Shown here: positions 8,089 to 16,240 of the stretch, piece by piece
How the letters are laid out: each line of letters begins with the position of its first letter
Position numbering within the stretch: position 1 is the stretch's first letter
Notes under the pieces: generated by a model
What the model saw: only the letters and a program-made list of their open reading frames with translations
Told to the model about the DNA's origin: nothing
The model's database searches: none
Program-made: the position numbers and the translations under genes
DNA from: Tessaracoccus lacteus
Lineage (GTDB): Bacteria; Actinomycetota; Actinomycetes; Propionibacteriales; Propionibacteriaceae
Reading direction: 5' to 3'
DNA: 64,000 nucleotides
Assembly: GCF_029917005.1 (NCBI RefSeq)
Contig: NZ_CP123967.1
Coordinates: 682,001 to 746,000, forward strand

Positions 8089-9192
8089 TCAGCGGAGGCT
8101 CTTGGCCGCCCGCGAGTACTGCAGCGGGAAGTCCTCGTCGGCGCCGAGCGTGCGCGACGCGCGCACACCCCAGTACGGATCGAGCAGCAGCGGCCGACCC
8201 AGCGCGACCACGTCGGCCTGCCCGTCGACCAGGATCTGCTCGGCCTGGGCCGGCTCCGTGATGTTGCCGACCGCGACGGTTGGCAGCCCGGTGGCCTCGC
8301 GGACACGTGCCGCGAACGGCACCTGGTAGCCGGGGCCGGTGGCCGCTCCCGGCCACGGGGTGTTGCCACCCGTGGAGACGTGCACGATGTCGACGCCGTG
8401 CTCCTTCAGGGACTTCGTGAGCTCGACCGTCTGGTCGGTGGTCCAGCCCTCGGGCTCGAGCCAGTCGGTGGCCGAAAGGCGGAACATGACGGGGTAGTCC
8501 TCGCCGACCGCGGCGCGGACCGCGTCGGCGATCTCGGCGGCCAGGCGCGAGCGGTTCTCCAGGGAGCCGCCGTACTGGTCGGTGCGCTGGTTCGACTGCG
8601 GCGAAAGGAACTGGTGGACGAGGTAGCCGTGTGCGGCGTGCACCTCGATCATCTGGTAGCCGGCTGCCACCGCGCGGCGGGAGGCCTCGGCGAAGGCGTC
8701 GACGACGCCCGCGATCTCAACCAGCGACAGGTCGTGCGGCACGGGCAGCACATCGTCGAACGCGATGGCGCTGGGGCCGACGACCTCCCAGCCGAGGCGA
8801 TCGGTGGCGGGATCGAGCGGCTGGCCCCCCAGGAACTCGCGGTTCGTGCTGGCCTTGCGGCCGGCGTGCGCGAGCTGGACGACGGGCACAACGCCCTGCT
8901 CCTTCATGAAGTCGGTCAGCCGGCGGTGGCCGGCAACCTGGTCGTCGTTCCAGAGCCCGAGGTCCCAGGCGGTGATGCGGCCCTCGGGGACGACCGCGGT
9001 GGCCTCCACGACGATCGCGCCGACGCCGCCGACGGCGCGGGCGCCGTAGTGCTGCGCGTGCCACTCGCCGGGCACGCCCGTCAGGGGGCCCTCGGCGGGG
9101 GCGCTGTACTGACACATCGGCGCCATCCACAGGCGGTTCGGGATGGTCAGCCCGCGCAGGGTGATGGGGGAGAAGAGCCGGGTCGTGGTCAC
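8089..9192 (-). CDS. NADH:flavin oxidoreductase, Old Yellow Enzyme family (YqjM-like)
   Basis: FMN-dependent ene-reductase of 367 residues that reduces activated C=C bonds, often of electrophilic toxins. It has the YqjM-class marks: MAPMCQYSA with the redox-tuning Cys, HAGRKAS, HAAHGYLVHQFLSP with the substrate-binding His region, and VGNITEPAQAEQILVDGQAD before the flavin phosphate motif LGRPLLLDPYW. The GTG start at 9192 overlaps the stop of the upstream DJ-1 gene (GTGA), so the pair is translationally coupled. The operon is divergent from a LysR regulator, a common layout for redox or electrophile stress genes. Confidence 0.92.
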   Translation of the reverse strand: MTTTRLFSPITLRGLTIPNRLWMAPMCQYSAPAEGPLTGVPGEWHAQHYGARAVGGVGAIVVEATAVVPEGRITAWDLGLWNDDQVAGHRRLTDFMKEQGVVPVVQLAHAGRKASTNREFLGGQPLDPATDRLGWEVVGPSAIAFDDVLPVPHDLSLVEIAGVVDAFAEASRRAVAAGYQMIEVHAAHGYLVHQFLSPQSNQRTDQYGGSLENRSRLAAEIADAVRAAVGEDYPVMFRLSATDWLEPEGWTTDQTVELTKSLKEHGVDIVHVSTGGNTPWPGAATGPGYQVPFAARVREATGLPTVAVGNITEPAQAEQILVDGQADVVALGRPLLLDPYWGVRASRTLGADEDFPLQYSRAAKSLR

Positions 9193-9845
9193 TTGAGCCC
9201 CTCCAGGATGTTCTCGGCGAGGGGGGCGGACGAGGCCGGGTTCTGGCCCGTCAGCACGTTGCGGTCCGTCACGGTGTGCGGCTGGAAGGGAGCGCCCACC
9301 TCGACGGTCAGGCCGGCCTCGGTGAGGCGGTCCTGCAGGAGCCACGGAGCCTTGTCGGCGAGGCCGCCGATCTTCTCCTCGGCATTGGTGAAGGCCGTGA
9401 TGGTGTAGCCGGCGAAGGCGTTGCGGCCGTCGGCATTCTTGGCGGCCAGCAGGGCGGCGGGGCCGTGACAGACGACGCCGACGAGCTTGCCGGACGTCAC
9501 CGCGTCGGCCAGCAGCCGGCCGGAGTCGGCGTCGACGGCGAGGTCCTCCATGGGGCCGTGGCCGCCGGGCACGAAGACCGCGGCGTAGTCCGCGAGATCG
9601 ACGTCGGCGATGGCGATGGGGGCCTTCAGCTCGGGTTGGTCGACGGAGATGTCGTCGGTCAGGCTGGCGGGGTCGACGGGCGGCACGACGCCGCCCGGGG
9701 TGGCGACCTGCACGGCGTAGCCGGCGTCCTTGAAGATCTGCAACGGCGTGACGGCCTCCTCGGCCCAGAAGCCGGTGCGGTGCGCGGTGCCGTCGTTCAG
9801 GGTCCAGGTGTCGGATCCGGTCATCAGAAAGAGAATCGTGTTCAT
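9189..9845 (-). CDS. DJ-1/PfpI family protein (class I glutamine amidotransferase-like)
   Basis: A 218-residue DJ-1 superfamily protein, nearest in layout to the Hsp31-like type 1 amidotransferase group. The nucleophile elbow GVVCHGPAALL puts the reactive Cys at residue 126, and FVPGGHGPMEDL (about 91-102) supplies the conserved glycines and acidic residue. Members of this group act as glyoxalases or deglycases or protect against carbonyl stress; the precise reaction is not readable. GAGAGGA lies 7-8 nt before the ATG at 9845. It is the first gene of a two-gene operon with the OYE reductase. Confidence 0.88.
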   Translation of the reverse strand: MNTILFLMTGSDTWTLNDGTAHRTGFWAEEAVTPLQIFKDAGYAVQVATPGGVVPPVDPASLTDDISVDQPELKAPIAIADVDLADYAAVFVPGGHGPMEDLAVDADSGRLLADAVTSGKLVGVVCHGPAALLAAKNADGRNAFAGYTITAFTNAEEKIGGLADKAPWLLQDRLTEAGLTVEVGAPFQPHTVTDRNVLTGQNPASSAPLAENILEGLK

Positions 9846-9920
9846 GGGGTCATCCTCTCGTTCCATTGGGCCAAGCCTACGTCGCGAATCATCGGAATTG
9901 AAATCGATCGACCGATAGTT

Positions 9921-9940
9921 CCCATCGGGGAGCCGATGGG
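9921..9940. promoter_or_regulatory. Candidate LysR operator between divergent genes
   Basis: CCCATCGG-N4-CCGATGGG is a perfect 8-bp dyad in the 126-bp spacer between the DJ-1/OYE operon and the LysR gene, about 50 bp before the LysR start. A looser ATCGG...CCGAT pair lies just to its left. LysR proteins commonly bind dyads in such spacers; the assignment is inference. Confidence 0.45.
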
Positions 9941-9959
9941 TCGTGCGGCATGCGGGGCG

Positions 9960-9965
9960 TACGAT
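9960..9965 (+). promoter_or_regulatory. -10 element of leaderless LysR-gene transcript
   Basis: TACGAT, six bases, then ATG at 9972; no ribosome site precedes the start. Confidence 0.45.
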
Positions 9966-9971
9966 GTAGGC

Positions 9972-10886
9972 ATGTCGGACACGCGTACCCCCTTGGATCT
10001 GAACCTGCTGCGGACCTTTCTCTGTGTCTACCGCGTCGGGTCCCTCACGGGTGCGGCGCCGGGGCTCGGGCTCTCGCAGCCGACCGTCACGGCGCAGGTC
10101 CGCGCGCTGGAGGAGCGGCTCGGCCGCCAGCTGTTCGAGAGGCTCGCTCGCGGCGTGCAGCCGACCGCGTTCGCGCACGAGCTGGCAGCGCGGGTGGCGG
10201 CGCCGCTGGACCAGCTGGCGGGGCTCGATGACGACGGCCCGCTCGGCGTCCGCGTGGCGCCGGTCCACCTGGCCGGCCCCTCCGAGCTGCTGTGCACGCG
10301 GGTGCTCCCGGCGCTCGCCCCGCTGGTCTCGCAGGGGGTTGAACTGCGCGTCGCGCAGGGCATGACGGACGAGCTGATGGACGAGATGCGCGGCGGCCAG
10401 CACGACCTGGTCATCGCCACCCGTCGTCCCCGCGGGAAGGGGCTCGTGTCGACGCCGCTCACCGACGCGCAGTACGCGCTGGTAATCTCGCCCGCGTGGG
10501 CCGACCGGGGCGTGCCGCTGGCGGCGACCGGGTGCGAGCTGTGCGACGCGCTGCGTCAGGTCCCACTCGTTGCCTACGCCGAGGACCTGCCCATCGTGCG
10601 CCGCTACTGGCGCACCGCGCTCAACAAGCAGGCGGCGAGGGAAGCGTCGCTGACGGTGCCGAACCTGCATGCCGTCGTGTCGGCGGTGACGTCCGGGGCG
10701 GGCTACTCCGTGGTTCCGCGTGAGCTGTGCGAGGAGCACCTGGCGGACGGGCGGCTGGTCGAGCTGAACGTCGGCCAGGAGCCCCCACTCAACACGTTCT
10801 TCCTCGTCCGTCGACCTGGGGCCGAGGCGAACGCGCACGTCGGGGCGGTCGAGCGGGCGCTGGCGGAGGCCGCGAAGAGCTGGTGA
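9972..10886 (+). CDS. LysR-family transcriptional regulator
   Basis: A 304-residue regulator. The N-terminal winged helix is clear: LDLNLLRTFLCVYRVGSLTG, then LGLSQPTVTAQVRALEERLG with the recognition helix and LFERLARGVQPT as the wing. The remaining about 215 residues form the two-lobed effector domain, with VSAVTSGAGYSVVPRELCEE as the typical second-lobe motif. It is divergent from the DJ-1/OYE operon and is the likely regulator of it. A strong hairpin lies right after the stop. The inducer is unknown; a quinone or reactive carbonyl is a reasonable guess from the neighbours. Confidence 0.92.
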   Translation: MSDTRTPLDLNLLRTFLCVYRVGSLTGAAPGLGLSQPTVTAQVRALEERLGRQLFERLARGVQPTAFAHELAARVAAPLDQLAGLDDDGPLGVRVAPVHLAGPSELLCTRVLPALAPLVSQGVELRVAQGMTDELMDEMRGGQHDLVIATRRPRGKGLVSTPLTDAQYALVISPAWADRGVPLAATGCELCDALRQVPLVAYAEDLPIVRRYWRTALNKQAAREASLTVPNLHAVVSAVTSGAGYSVVPRELCEEHLADGRLVELNVGQEPPLNTFFLVRRPGAEANAHVGAVERALAEAAKSW

Positions 10887-10894
10887 CGGGCCGG

Positions 10895-10932
10895 TCGTGG
10901 GCTGCCGCGCAGCTCTGCGCGACAGCCCACGA
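10895..10932 (+). terminator. Strong hairpin after the LysR gene
   Basis: TCGTGGGCTG then CCGCGCAG pairs with CTGCGCGA then CAGCCCACGA, giving an almost perfect 18-bp stem with a tiny loop. There is no U-run, as is common for actinobacterial terminators. Confidence 0.65.
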
Positions 10933-10975
10933 TCCCCCAGAGGCCGGCCACATCGGGGCCGACGTGAACGCGTCA

Positions 10976-10999
10976 GGTGCGCACGCCGGTGTGCGCACC
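10976..10999. other. Second hairpin in the LysR downstream region
   Basis: GGTGCGCAC-N6-GTGCGCACC, a perfect 9-bp stem. It lies between the LysR terminator and the decayed regulator on the opposite strand and may terminate either strand. Confidence 0.5.
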
Positions 11000-11020
11000 C
11001 GCCGCGAGATCAGGCGAGGC

Positions 11021-11398
11021 TCAGCTCGAGGAGCGGGCTCCGCTGTGCCGTGGTCGTGATGGCGCAGTCCGGGGATCCCCACGCCGAGGCTCGACGACGG
11101 TGAACCGCACGCTCTGGCGCAGCGCCTCCTTCGCCTCGGACGCCGCGCGCTGCACGCACGTCGCCTCGATGTCGCCGACCGGCAGCACGTCGACGTTCCT
11201 CGGGAACGGGCCGGGGCGGCCGACGCGGACCATCCGGGCTCGGCCGGCGGTGGTGAGGCGCTCGAGCTCGGTCAGCGAGCGCTCCTGCTCGGGGAGCAGG
11301 AAGAGCGTCGACAACAGTTGCCCCTGGAAGTCCGATCGGAGGAGGCGGCTCAGAGTGGCGGCGGTTGCTTCATGTAAGAATGAAATGAAAAGCGTCAC
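11021..11398 (-). pseudogene. Remnant of a winged-helix regulator with nucleotidyltransferase-like tail
   Basis: Reading the minus strand from a GTG at 11398 gives LSRLLRSDFQGQLLSTLFLL and PEQERSLTELERL, the start of an ArsR/MarR-like winged helix seen in actinobacterial regulators that end in a small nucleotidyltransferase-like domain. The DNA-recognition helix is missing: the sequence jumps to TTAGRARMVRVGRPGPFPRN and then VDVLPVGDIEATCVQRAA, which resembles the tail domain (DVDVLVVGD...). Internal deletions therefore seem to have removed the recognition helix and the linker. The last about 25 residues look unrelated. It is most likely a dead gene, not a short functional protein. Confidence 0.5.
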
Positions 11399-11455
11399 TT
11401 CCGGTCGTGGGTAGGGTGCGTTGACGCCTGACGCTGAGGCAGACCGCCCGCTGAG

Positions 11456-11461
11456 TAGGGT
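11456..11461 (+). promoter_or_regulatory. -10 element of leaderless dipeptidase transcript
   Basis: TAGGGT, six bases (GGATGC), then ATG at 11468. Confidence 0.5.
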
Positions 11462-11467
11462 GGATGC

Positions 11468-12793
11468 ATGAGCCTCCATGAAGCAGCAGAAGCAGTGATC
11501 TCCTCCGTCCTCACCGACCTGAAGCGGCTCATCGCCATCCCATCGGTCTCGTCCATCAGCGAGCACGACGACGACGTGCTGGCCGCCGCGGACGTCGTCG
11601 CTCACCTGCTGCGCGACGTCGGCTGCCCCACTGTCGAGCTCCTCGAGGTGCCCGGCGGCAAGCCCGCGGTATACGGCCACTTCCCGGCCCCCGAGGGTGC
11701 GCCCACCGTGCTCCTCTACGCGCACTACGACGTCCAGCCCACCGGAGATCCCGACGCCTGGACGTCGCCCGCCTTTGCCCCGTCGGAGCGCGACGGCCGC
11801 CTCTACGCGCGCGGCGCGGCCGACGACAAGGGCGGCATCGCGGTGCACCTCGGCGCACTCCGTGCCTTCGAGGGGAAGCCCCCCGTGGGCGTGAAGGTGT
11901 TCATCGAGGGCGAGGAGGAGATCGGCTCGCCCAGCATGGAGGGCCTGTTCGAGAAGTTCGGCGACCGGCTGCACGCCGACGTGTTCGTCATCGCGGATGC
12001 CGTCAACTGGAAGGTTGGGGAGCCGTCGCTGACCGCGACGCTGCGCGGCTCGGTCGACGCCGTCGTGACCGTCTCGACGCTCCAGACGGGCCTGCACTCC
12101 GGCCAGTTCGGCGGCGTCGTCCCCGACGCGCTGACGGCGCTCTGCCGCCTGCTCGCGACCCTGCACGACGAGGCGGGCAACGTCGCGATCGAGGGGCTGA
12201 AGACGTCGCCGGAGCCCACCGTCGAGTACGACGAGGACCGCCTCCGCGAGGAGACCGGCATCCTGGAGGGCGTCGAGTGGATCGGCGACGGCTCCGCCGC
12301 CTCGCGCATGTGGGCCAAGCCGTCCGCCTCCGTGCTGGCGATCGACACCACCCGACTGAAGGACGCGTCCAACACGCTCATCCCCAGCGCGAAGGCCAAG
12401 GTCAGCGTCCGCATCGCGCCCGGCGACGACCCCGTCTCGGCCACGAAGGCGCTCGTCGACCACCTGCACAGCCACGCCCCGTGGGGGGCCCACGTCGACG
12501 TGCAGCCCGGCCGCCACGGCTCCGGCAGCGAGTTCACGCTGAGCGGCGAGCTGAACGAGAAGGTGCAGTCCGCGTTCCGCGAGGCCTTCGGGGTCGAGGC
12601 GGTCGCGATCGGCACCGGCGGCTCCATCCCGATCGCCGCCGAGTTCGCCGAGCGCAACCCCGGCGCCGCGGTTCTCCTGACCGCGGTGGTCGACCCCACC
12701 TCCCGCATGCACGGCATCGACGAGTCCGTCGACCTCGGCGACCTCGCCAAGGCCGTCGTCGCCGAGACCCTCCTGCTGCAGAACCTGGCCTGA
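11468..12793 (+). CDS. M20 family metallodipeptidase
   Basis: A 441-residue zinc dipeptidase of the M20 family. Metal-binding and catalytic stretches are in order: LLYAHYDVQPTGDPDAW (first His and catalytic Asp), GAADDKGGIAVHL (bridging Asp), FIEGEEEIGSPSM (catalytic Glu and ligand) and SRMHGIDESVDL near the end (last His). The dimerisation or lid domain between (about residues 195-310) contains LHSGQFGGVVPDAL. It probably completes the breakdown of imported peptides in the cytoplasm. The next gene, GH76, starts four bases after the stop and is likely co-transcribed. Confidence 0.93.
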   Translation: MSLHEAAEAVISSVLTDLKRLIAIPSVSSISEHDDDVLAAADVVAHLLRDVGCPTVELLEVPGGKPAVYGHFPAPEGAPTVLLYAHYDVQPTGDPDAWTSPAFAPSERDGRLYARGAADDKGGIAVHLGALRAFEGKPPVGVKVFIEGEEEIGSPSMEGLFEKFGDRLHADVFVIADAVNWKVGEPSLTATLRGSVDAVVTVSTLQTGLHSGQFGGVVPDALTALCRLLATLHDEAGNVAIEGLKTSPEPTVEYDEDRLREETGILEGVEWIGDGSAASRMWAKPSASVLAIDTTRLKDASNTLIPSAKAKVSVRIAPGDDPVSATKALVDHLHSHAPWGAHVDVQPGRHGSGSEFTLSGELNEKVQSAFREAFGVEAVAIGTGGSIPIAAEFAERNPGAAVLLTAVVDPTSRMHGIDESVDLGDLAKAVVAETLLLQNLA

Positions 12794-12796
12794 GTC

Positions 12797-13816
12797 GTGA
12801 CCGACGCCCGCGCCGAGGAGGCTGCCCGCTCCGTGCTGGCGACCTTCGGCGGCCGGGCGCTGGGCGTGCCCCGCACCCGGCTGGCCACGGTCGCCCGGCC
12901 CGGCCGGCCGCGCGGCGAGTGGCACTACTGGTGGCAGGCGCACCTGATCGACTGCCTCGTCGACGCGCGGCTGCGCGGCAGCGCACTGGTCGATGACCGC
13001 CTCATCCGCAGCCACATCCGAGGCGTCTGGCTGCGCAACGGGCTCCGGTTCCGCAACGGCTACTTCGACGACATGGCATGGCTGGCGCTGGCCACGCAGC
13101 GGTTCGGTCGCCTGGGCGGGGCCGACGGCGCGACGCGGCGCCTGCGGCCCGTGCTGGAGTCGGCACTGCGGCACGACTGGGGCGGCGGGGCGCTGTGGAG
13201 CACGCAGCGGGACTTCATCAACACCGCCGCCACCGGGCCCATCGCGCTGTTCCTGGCTCGCGCCGGGGAGCGCGACGTCCCGCGACGCATGCTGGGCTGG
13301 CTGCGTGCCAACCTCGCCGATGCCGACGGCCTGATGCGCGACGGGCTGCGGGTGGTCGAGGGCCGGCTCGTGCCCGTCTCGGATGTCTTCACCTACAACC
13401 AGGGGCCGGTGCTCGGCCTGATGCTGGAACTCGGCGGCGATGAACTCCCGGCCGCCGAGGCCCACGTCAGGGCGGTGGCCCGGCGCCTGACCAGGCCCGG
13501 GACGCGCGTGCTGCGCACCCACGGCGCGGGCGACGGCGGGCTGTTCAGCGGAATCCTGACCCGCTACCTCGCGCTGGCCGCCGCCGACCCGCGGCTTGAC
13601 CGTCAGGCGCGCATCCTCGCCGGCGAGGTCGTGACCGCCACGGCTGACGACCTGTGGGACCGCCGCGCCGTGCGCGGCTGGCGCGGCCGGCCGGTCGTTG
13701 TGTTCCCCCAGGACACCCACGCGGACGCCGTCGGCGAGACCGCCGAGTTGTCCACACAGCTCCAGGCGTGGATGGCACTGGAGGCGGCTGCCGTCACGGT
13801 CGCGGCGCTACGGTGA
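12797..13816 (+). CDS. Glycoside hydrolase family 76 protein (alpha-1,6-mannanase-like)
   Basis: A 339-residue protein with the alpha/alpha toroid pattern of GH76. The paired catalytic Asp motif is visible in FRNGYFDDMAWLALA (about residues 88-102), and WSTQRDFINTAATGPIALFL and DVFTYNQGPVLGLML are further family signatures. GH76 enzymes cleave alpha-1,6-mannosidic bonds. There is no signal peptide or membrane segment, so it would act inside the cell, perhaps on lipoglycan fragments or another alpha-mannan-like substrate. Start is GTG at 12797, right behind the dipeptidase stop; no ribosome site of note. The substrate is inferred only from the family. Confidence 0.85.
   Translation: MTDARAEEAARSVLATFGGRALGVPRTRLATVARPGRPRGEWHYWWQAHLIDCLVDARLRGSALVDDRLIRSHIRGVWLRNGLRFRNGYFDDMAWLALATQRFGRLGGADGATRRLRPVLESALRHDWGGGALWSTQRDFINTAATGPIALFLARAGERDVPRRMLGWLRANLADADGLMRDGLRVVEGRLVPVSDVFTYNQGPVLGLMLELGGDELPAAEAHVRAVARRLTRPGTRVLRTHGAGDGGLFSGILTRYLALAAADPRLDRQARILAGEVVTATADDLWDRRAVRGWRGRPVVVFPQDTHADAVGETAELSTQLQAWMALEAAAVTVAALR
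13809..13814 (+). promoter_or_regulatory. -10 element of leaderless aspartase transcript
   Basis: TACGGT, six bases (GATGGC), then ATG at 13821. It overlaps the end of the GH76 gene, so aspA can be transcribed independently. Confidence 0.45.
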
Positions 13817-13820
13817 TGGC

Positions 13821-15302
13821 ATGCCTCGCACAGAGAGAGACTCACTCGGAGAGCTCCAGATACCCGATGACGCGTACTGGGGCATCAACACCGCGCGCGC
13901 GATGGAGAACTTCCCCATCAGCCGCCGCGAGATCAGCGTCTACCCGGACCTGATCATCGCCTACGCCCAGGTGAAACAGGCCGCGGCCAGGGCGAACAAG
14001 GAGATCGGGGTGCTGGACGCCAGGCGGGCCGACCTGATCGACCGCGCTGCCCAGGACATCATCGACGGCGAGTTGCACGAACAGTTCGTCGTGGGTGTCA
14101 TCCAGGGCGGCGCAGGCACGTCGACCAACATGAATGTGAACGAGGTCATCGCCAACCGCGCGCTCGAGCTCGCGGGCCGCCAGAAGGGCGACTACGACTT
14201 CCTCTCGCCCAACGACCACGTCAACCGATCGCAGTCCACCAACGACACGTATCCCAGCGCCGTCAAGCTGTCCATCGCCTACGGCCTCGGCCGCCTCGCG
14301 CAGGAGATGCGGCTGCTGCGCAGCTCCTTCGCCACCAAGGGGCGCGAGTTCCGTGAGGTCCTGAAGGTGGGCCGCACACAGTTGCAGGACGCCGTGCCGA
14401 TGACGCTCGGGCAGGAGTTCCGCGGCTTCGCCACGACCCTGGGCGAGGACATCGCGCGCATCGAGGACGTCCGGCCGCTGCTGCTGGAAGTCAACCTCGG
14501 TGCCACCGCGATCGGCACCGGCATCGCGTCGGTGCCCGACTTCGGCCCGGCCGTCATCTCGCACCTGCGGGAGATCACCGGGTTCGACGGGCTCGTGGAG
14601 GCGGGCGACCTGATCGAGGCGACCAGCGACACCGGCGTGTTCATGTCCGCGTCGTCGGTCATGAAGCGGGCGGCGATGAAGCTGTCGAAGATCTGCAACG
14701 ACCTGAGGCTGCTGAGCTCGGGACCGCAGGCCGGGCTGGGGGAGATCAACCTCCCCGCGAAGCAGGCCGGGAGCTCGATCATGCCCGGCAAGGTGAACCC
14801 GGTCATCCCGGAGGCGGTCAACCAGGTCGCGTTCATCATCGCCGGCTCCGACGTGACCATCGCGATGGCGAGCGAGGCCGGACAGCTGCAGCTGAACGCC
14901 TTCGAGCCGGTCATGGCCCACGTGCTGCTGCAGAACACTGCCTGGTTGCGCCGGTCCGTCCGCACGCTGCGGATCAACTGCGTCGACGGGATCACGGCCA
15001 ACACCGCGCACCTGCAAGCGATGGTCGACAGCTCCGTCGGCGTCATCACGGCGCTGATCCCGCGGATCGGGTATCTGCACGCCGCCCGGCTGGCGAAGCA
15101 GGCTCTGCACGAGGGGGTGCCCGTCCGGTCGCTGATCCTGGCGGAGGGGTTGATGGCGCCCGAAGAGCTGGACAAGGCCCTCGACCCGCACGGACTGTCT
15201 GGCGGGCTGTTCGACACGGGCGTGCTGCCGAGCCTGTCGCCGGAGGTGATTGCCGGGCTCGAGGCCCAGCTCGACGAGGCGGACCGCAGGGACCTCGCCT
15301 GA
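13821..15302 (+). CDS. aspA: Aspartate ammonia-lyase
   Basis: A 493-residue member of the aspartase/fumarase superfamily, which converts L-aspartate to fumarate and ammonia. The superfamily signature GSSIMPGKVNPVIPE with the mobile catalytic loop Ser is present at about residues 320-334, preceded by NDHVNRSQSTNDTYPSA and VGRTQLQDAVPMTLGQEF. QGGAGTSTNMNVNEVIANRA is the first conserved region. The N-terminus RTERDSLGELQIPDDAYWGI favours aspartase over class II fumarase, though the two are close. In organisms with a Wood-Werkman-like metabolism it can feed fumarate respiration, which fits the menaquinone genes at 59-63 kb, but this link is inference. Confidence 0.92.
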   Translation: MPRTERDSLGELQIPDDAYWGINTARAMENFPISRREISVYPDLIIAYAQVKQAAARANKEIGVLDARRADLIDRAAQDIIDGELHEQFVVGVIQGGAGTSTNMNVNEVIANRALELAGRQKGDYDFLSPNDHVNRSQSTNDTYPSAVKLSIAYGLGRLAQEMRLLRSSFATKGREFREVLKVGRTQLQDAVPMTLGQEFRGFATTLGEDIARIEDVRPLLLEVNLGATAIGTGIASVPDFGPAVISHLREITGFDGLVEAGDLIEATSDTGVFMSASSVMKRAAMKLSKICNDLRLLSSGPQAGLGEINLPAKQAGSSIMPGKVNPVIPEAVNQVAFIIAGSDVTIAMASEAGQLQLNAFEPVMAHVLLQNTAWLRRSVRTLRINCVDGITANTAHLQAMVDSSVGVITALIPRIGYLHAARLAKQALHEGVPVRSLILAEGLMAPEELDKALDPHGLSGGLFDTGVLPSLSPEVIAGLEAQLDEADRRDLA

Positions 15303-15307
15303 ACGGA

Positions 15308-16183
15308 CTACAGGTGCTTGCCGCCAGTGACGGGCAGCACCGCGCCGGAGGTGTAGCTGGCGTCCTCGGAGGCCAGGTAGACGTAGGCGCCTGCCAGCTC
15401 GGCCGGCTGCCCCGCCCGGCCGAGCGGCGTGTCCTGGCCGAAGGTCGCCAGCCGCTCGGCGTCCCAGCCTGTGCCGGGAATCAGTGGCGTCCAGATCGGC
15501 CCGGGTGCCACGGCATTGACCCGGATGCCCTTCTCGCCCAGTTCATCGGCGGCGGCCTGCACGAACGCGACCTGGGCCGCCTTGGTCATGGCGTAGTCGA
15601 TGATCGAGTGCGACGGGCTGTACGCCTGGATCGACGCGGTCACGATGATCGAGCTGCCCGGTCCCAGCCGAGGCACGGCCGCCCGAGCGCTCCACAACAT
15701 GCCGTACAGGTTCGTCCGGAAGACCCGGTCGAACTCCTCGGTGGGCAGCGTCTCGATGCCGTCGCGGTCCTTCTGGTATCCGGCGTTGAGTACCAGGATG
15801 TCGAGGCCTCCGAACTCCTCGACCGTGGACTCCACGATGCCCGTGGCGAAGTCCTCGTCGCGAACGTCTCCCGGCAGGGAGAGCCCCCGGTGGCCGGCCT
15901 GCTCGATCAGGGCTACGGTGTCGTCCGCGTCGACCTGCTCCTCGGGGAGGTGGGCGATCGCCACGTCGGCGCCCTCCCGCGCGAAGGCTATGGCGACGGC
16001 GCGTCCGATGCCTGAGTCGCCGCCGGTGATCAGCGCCCTGCGGCCGGCCAACCTTCCGCTGCCGGTGTAGCTGTCTTCGCCGTGATCCGGCCTGGGTGAG
16101 GTCTGGTCGGTGAGGCCGGGCTGGCTCTGCTCCTGATCCGGGAAGCCGCCCGTGTGGTGGCTGGTGCGCGGGTCCGTGGTCAT
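15308..16183 (-). CDS. Short-chain dehydrogenase/reductase, general-stress YhxC/YhdF type
   Basis: A 291-residue SDR. A 45-residue hydrophilic N-terminal extension (HTGGFPDQEQSQPGLTDQTS) precedes the NAD(P) motif ALITGGDSGIGRAVAIAFAR. The catalytic Ser lies in IIVTASIQAYSPSH and the YxxxK pair in IIDYAMTKAAQVAF. The C-terminus ends in YTSGAVLPVTGGKHL. The extended N-terminus and GGDSGIGRA form are typical of the YhxC/YhdF/YgfF-like group found with stress genes. The substrate is unknown. It is convergent with aspA, five bases apart. Confidence 0.9.
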   Translation of the reverse strand: MTTDPRTSHHTGGFPDQEQSQPGLTDQTSPRPDHGEDSYTGSGRLAGRRALITGGDSGIGRAVAIAFAREGADVAIAHLPEEQVDADDTVALIEQAGHRGLSLPGDVRDEDFATGIVESTVEEFGGLDILVLNAGYQKDRDGIETLPTEEFDRVFRTNLYGMLWSARAAVPRLGPGSSIIVTASIQAYSPSHSIIDYAMTKAAQVAFVQAAADELGEKGIRVNAVAPGPIWTPLIPGTGWDAERLATFGQDTPLGRAGQPAELAGAYVYLASEDASYTSGAVLPVTGGKHL

Positions 16184-16240
16184 ATCCTGTCCCTTCTGTC
16201 TGGCTCTCCTGGGGCTGTCGACTCTACGTAGCGGTGCGGG

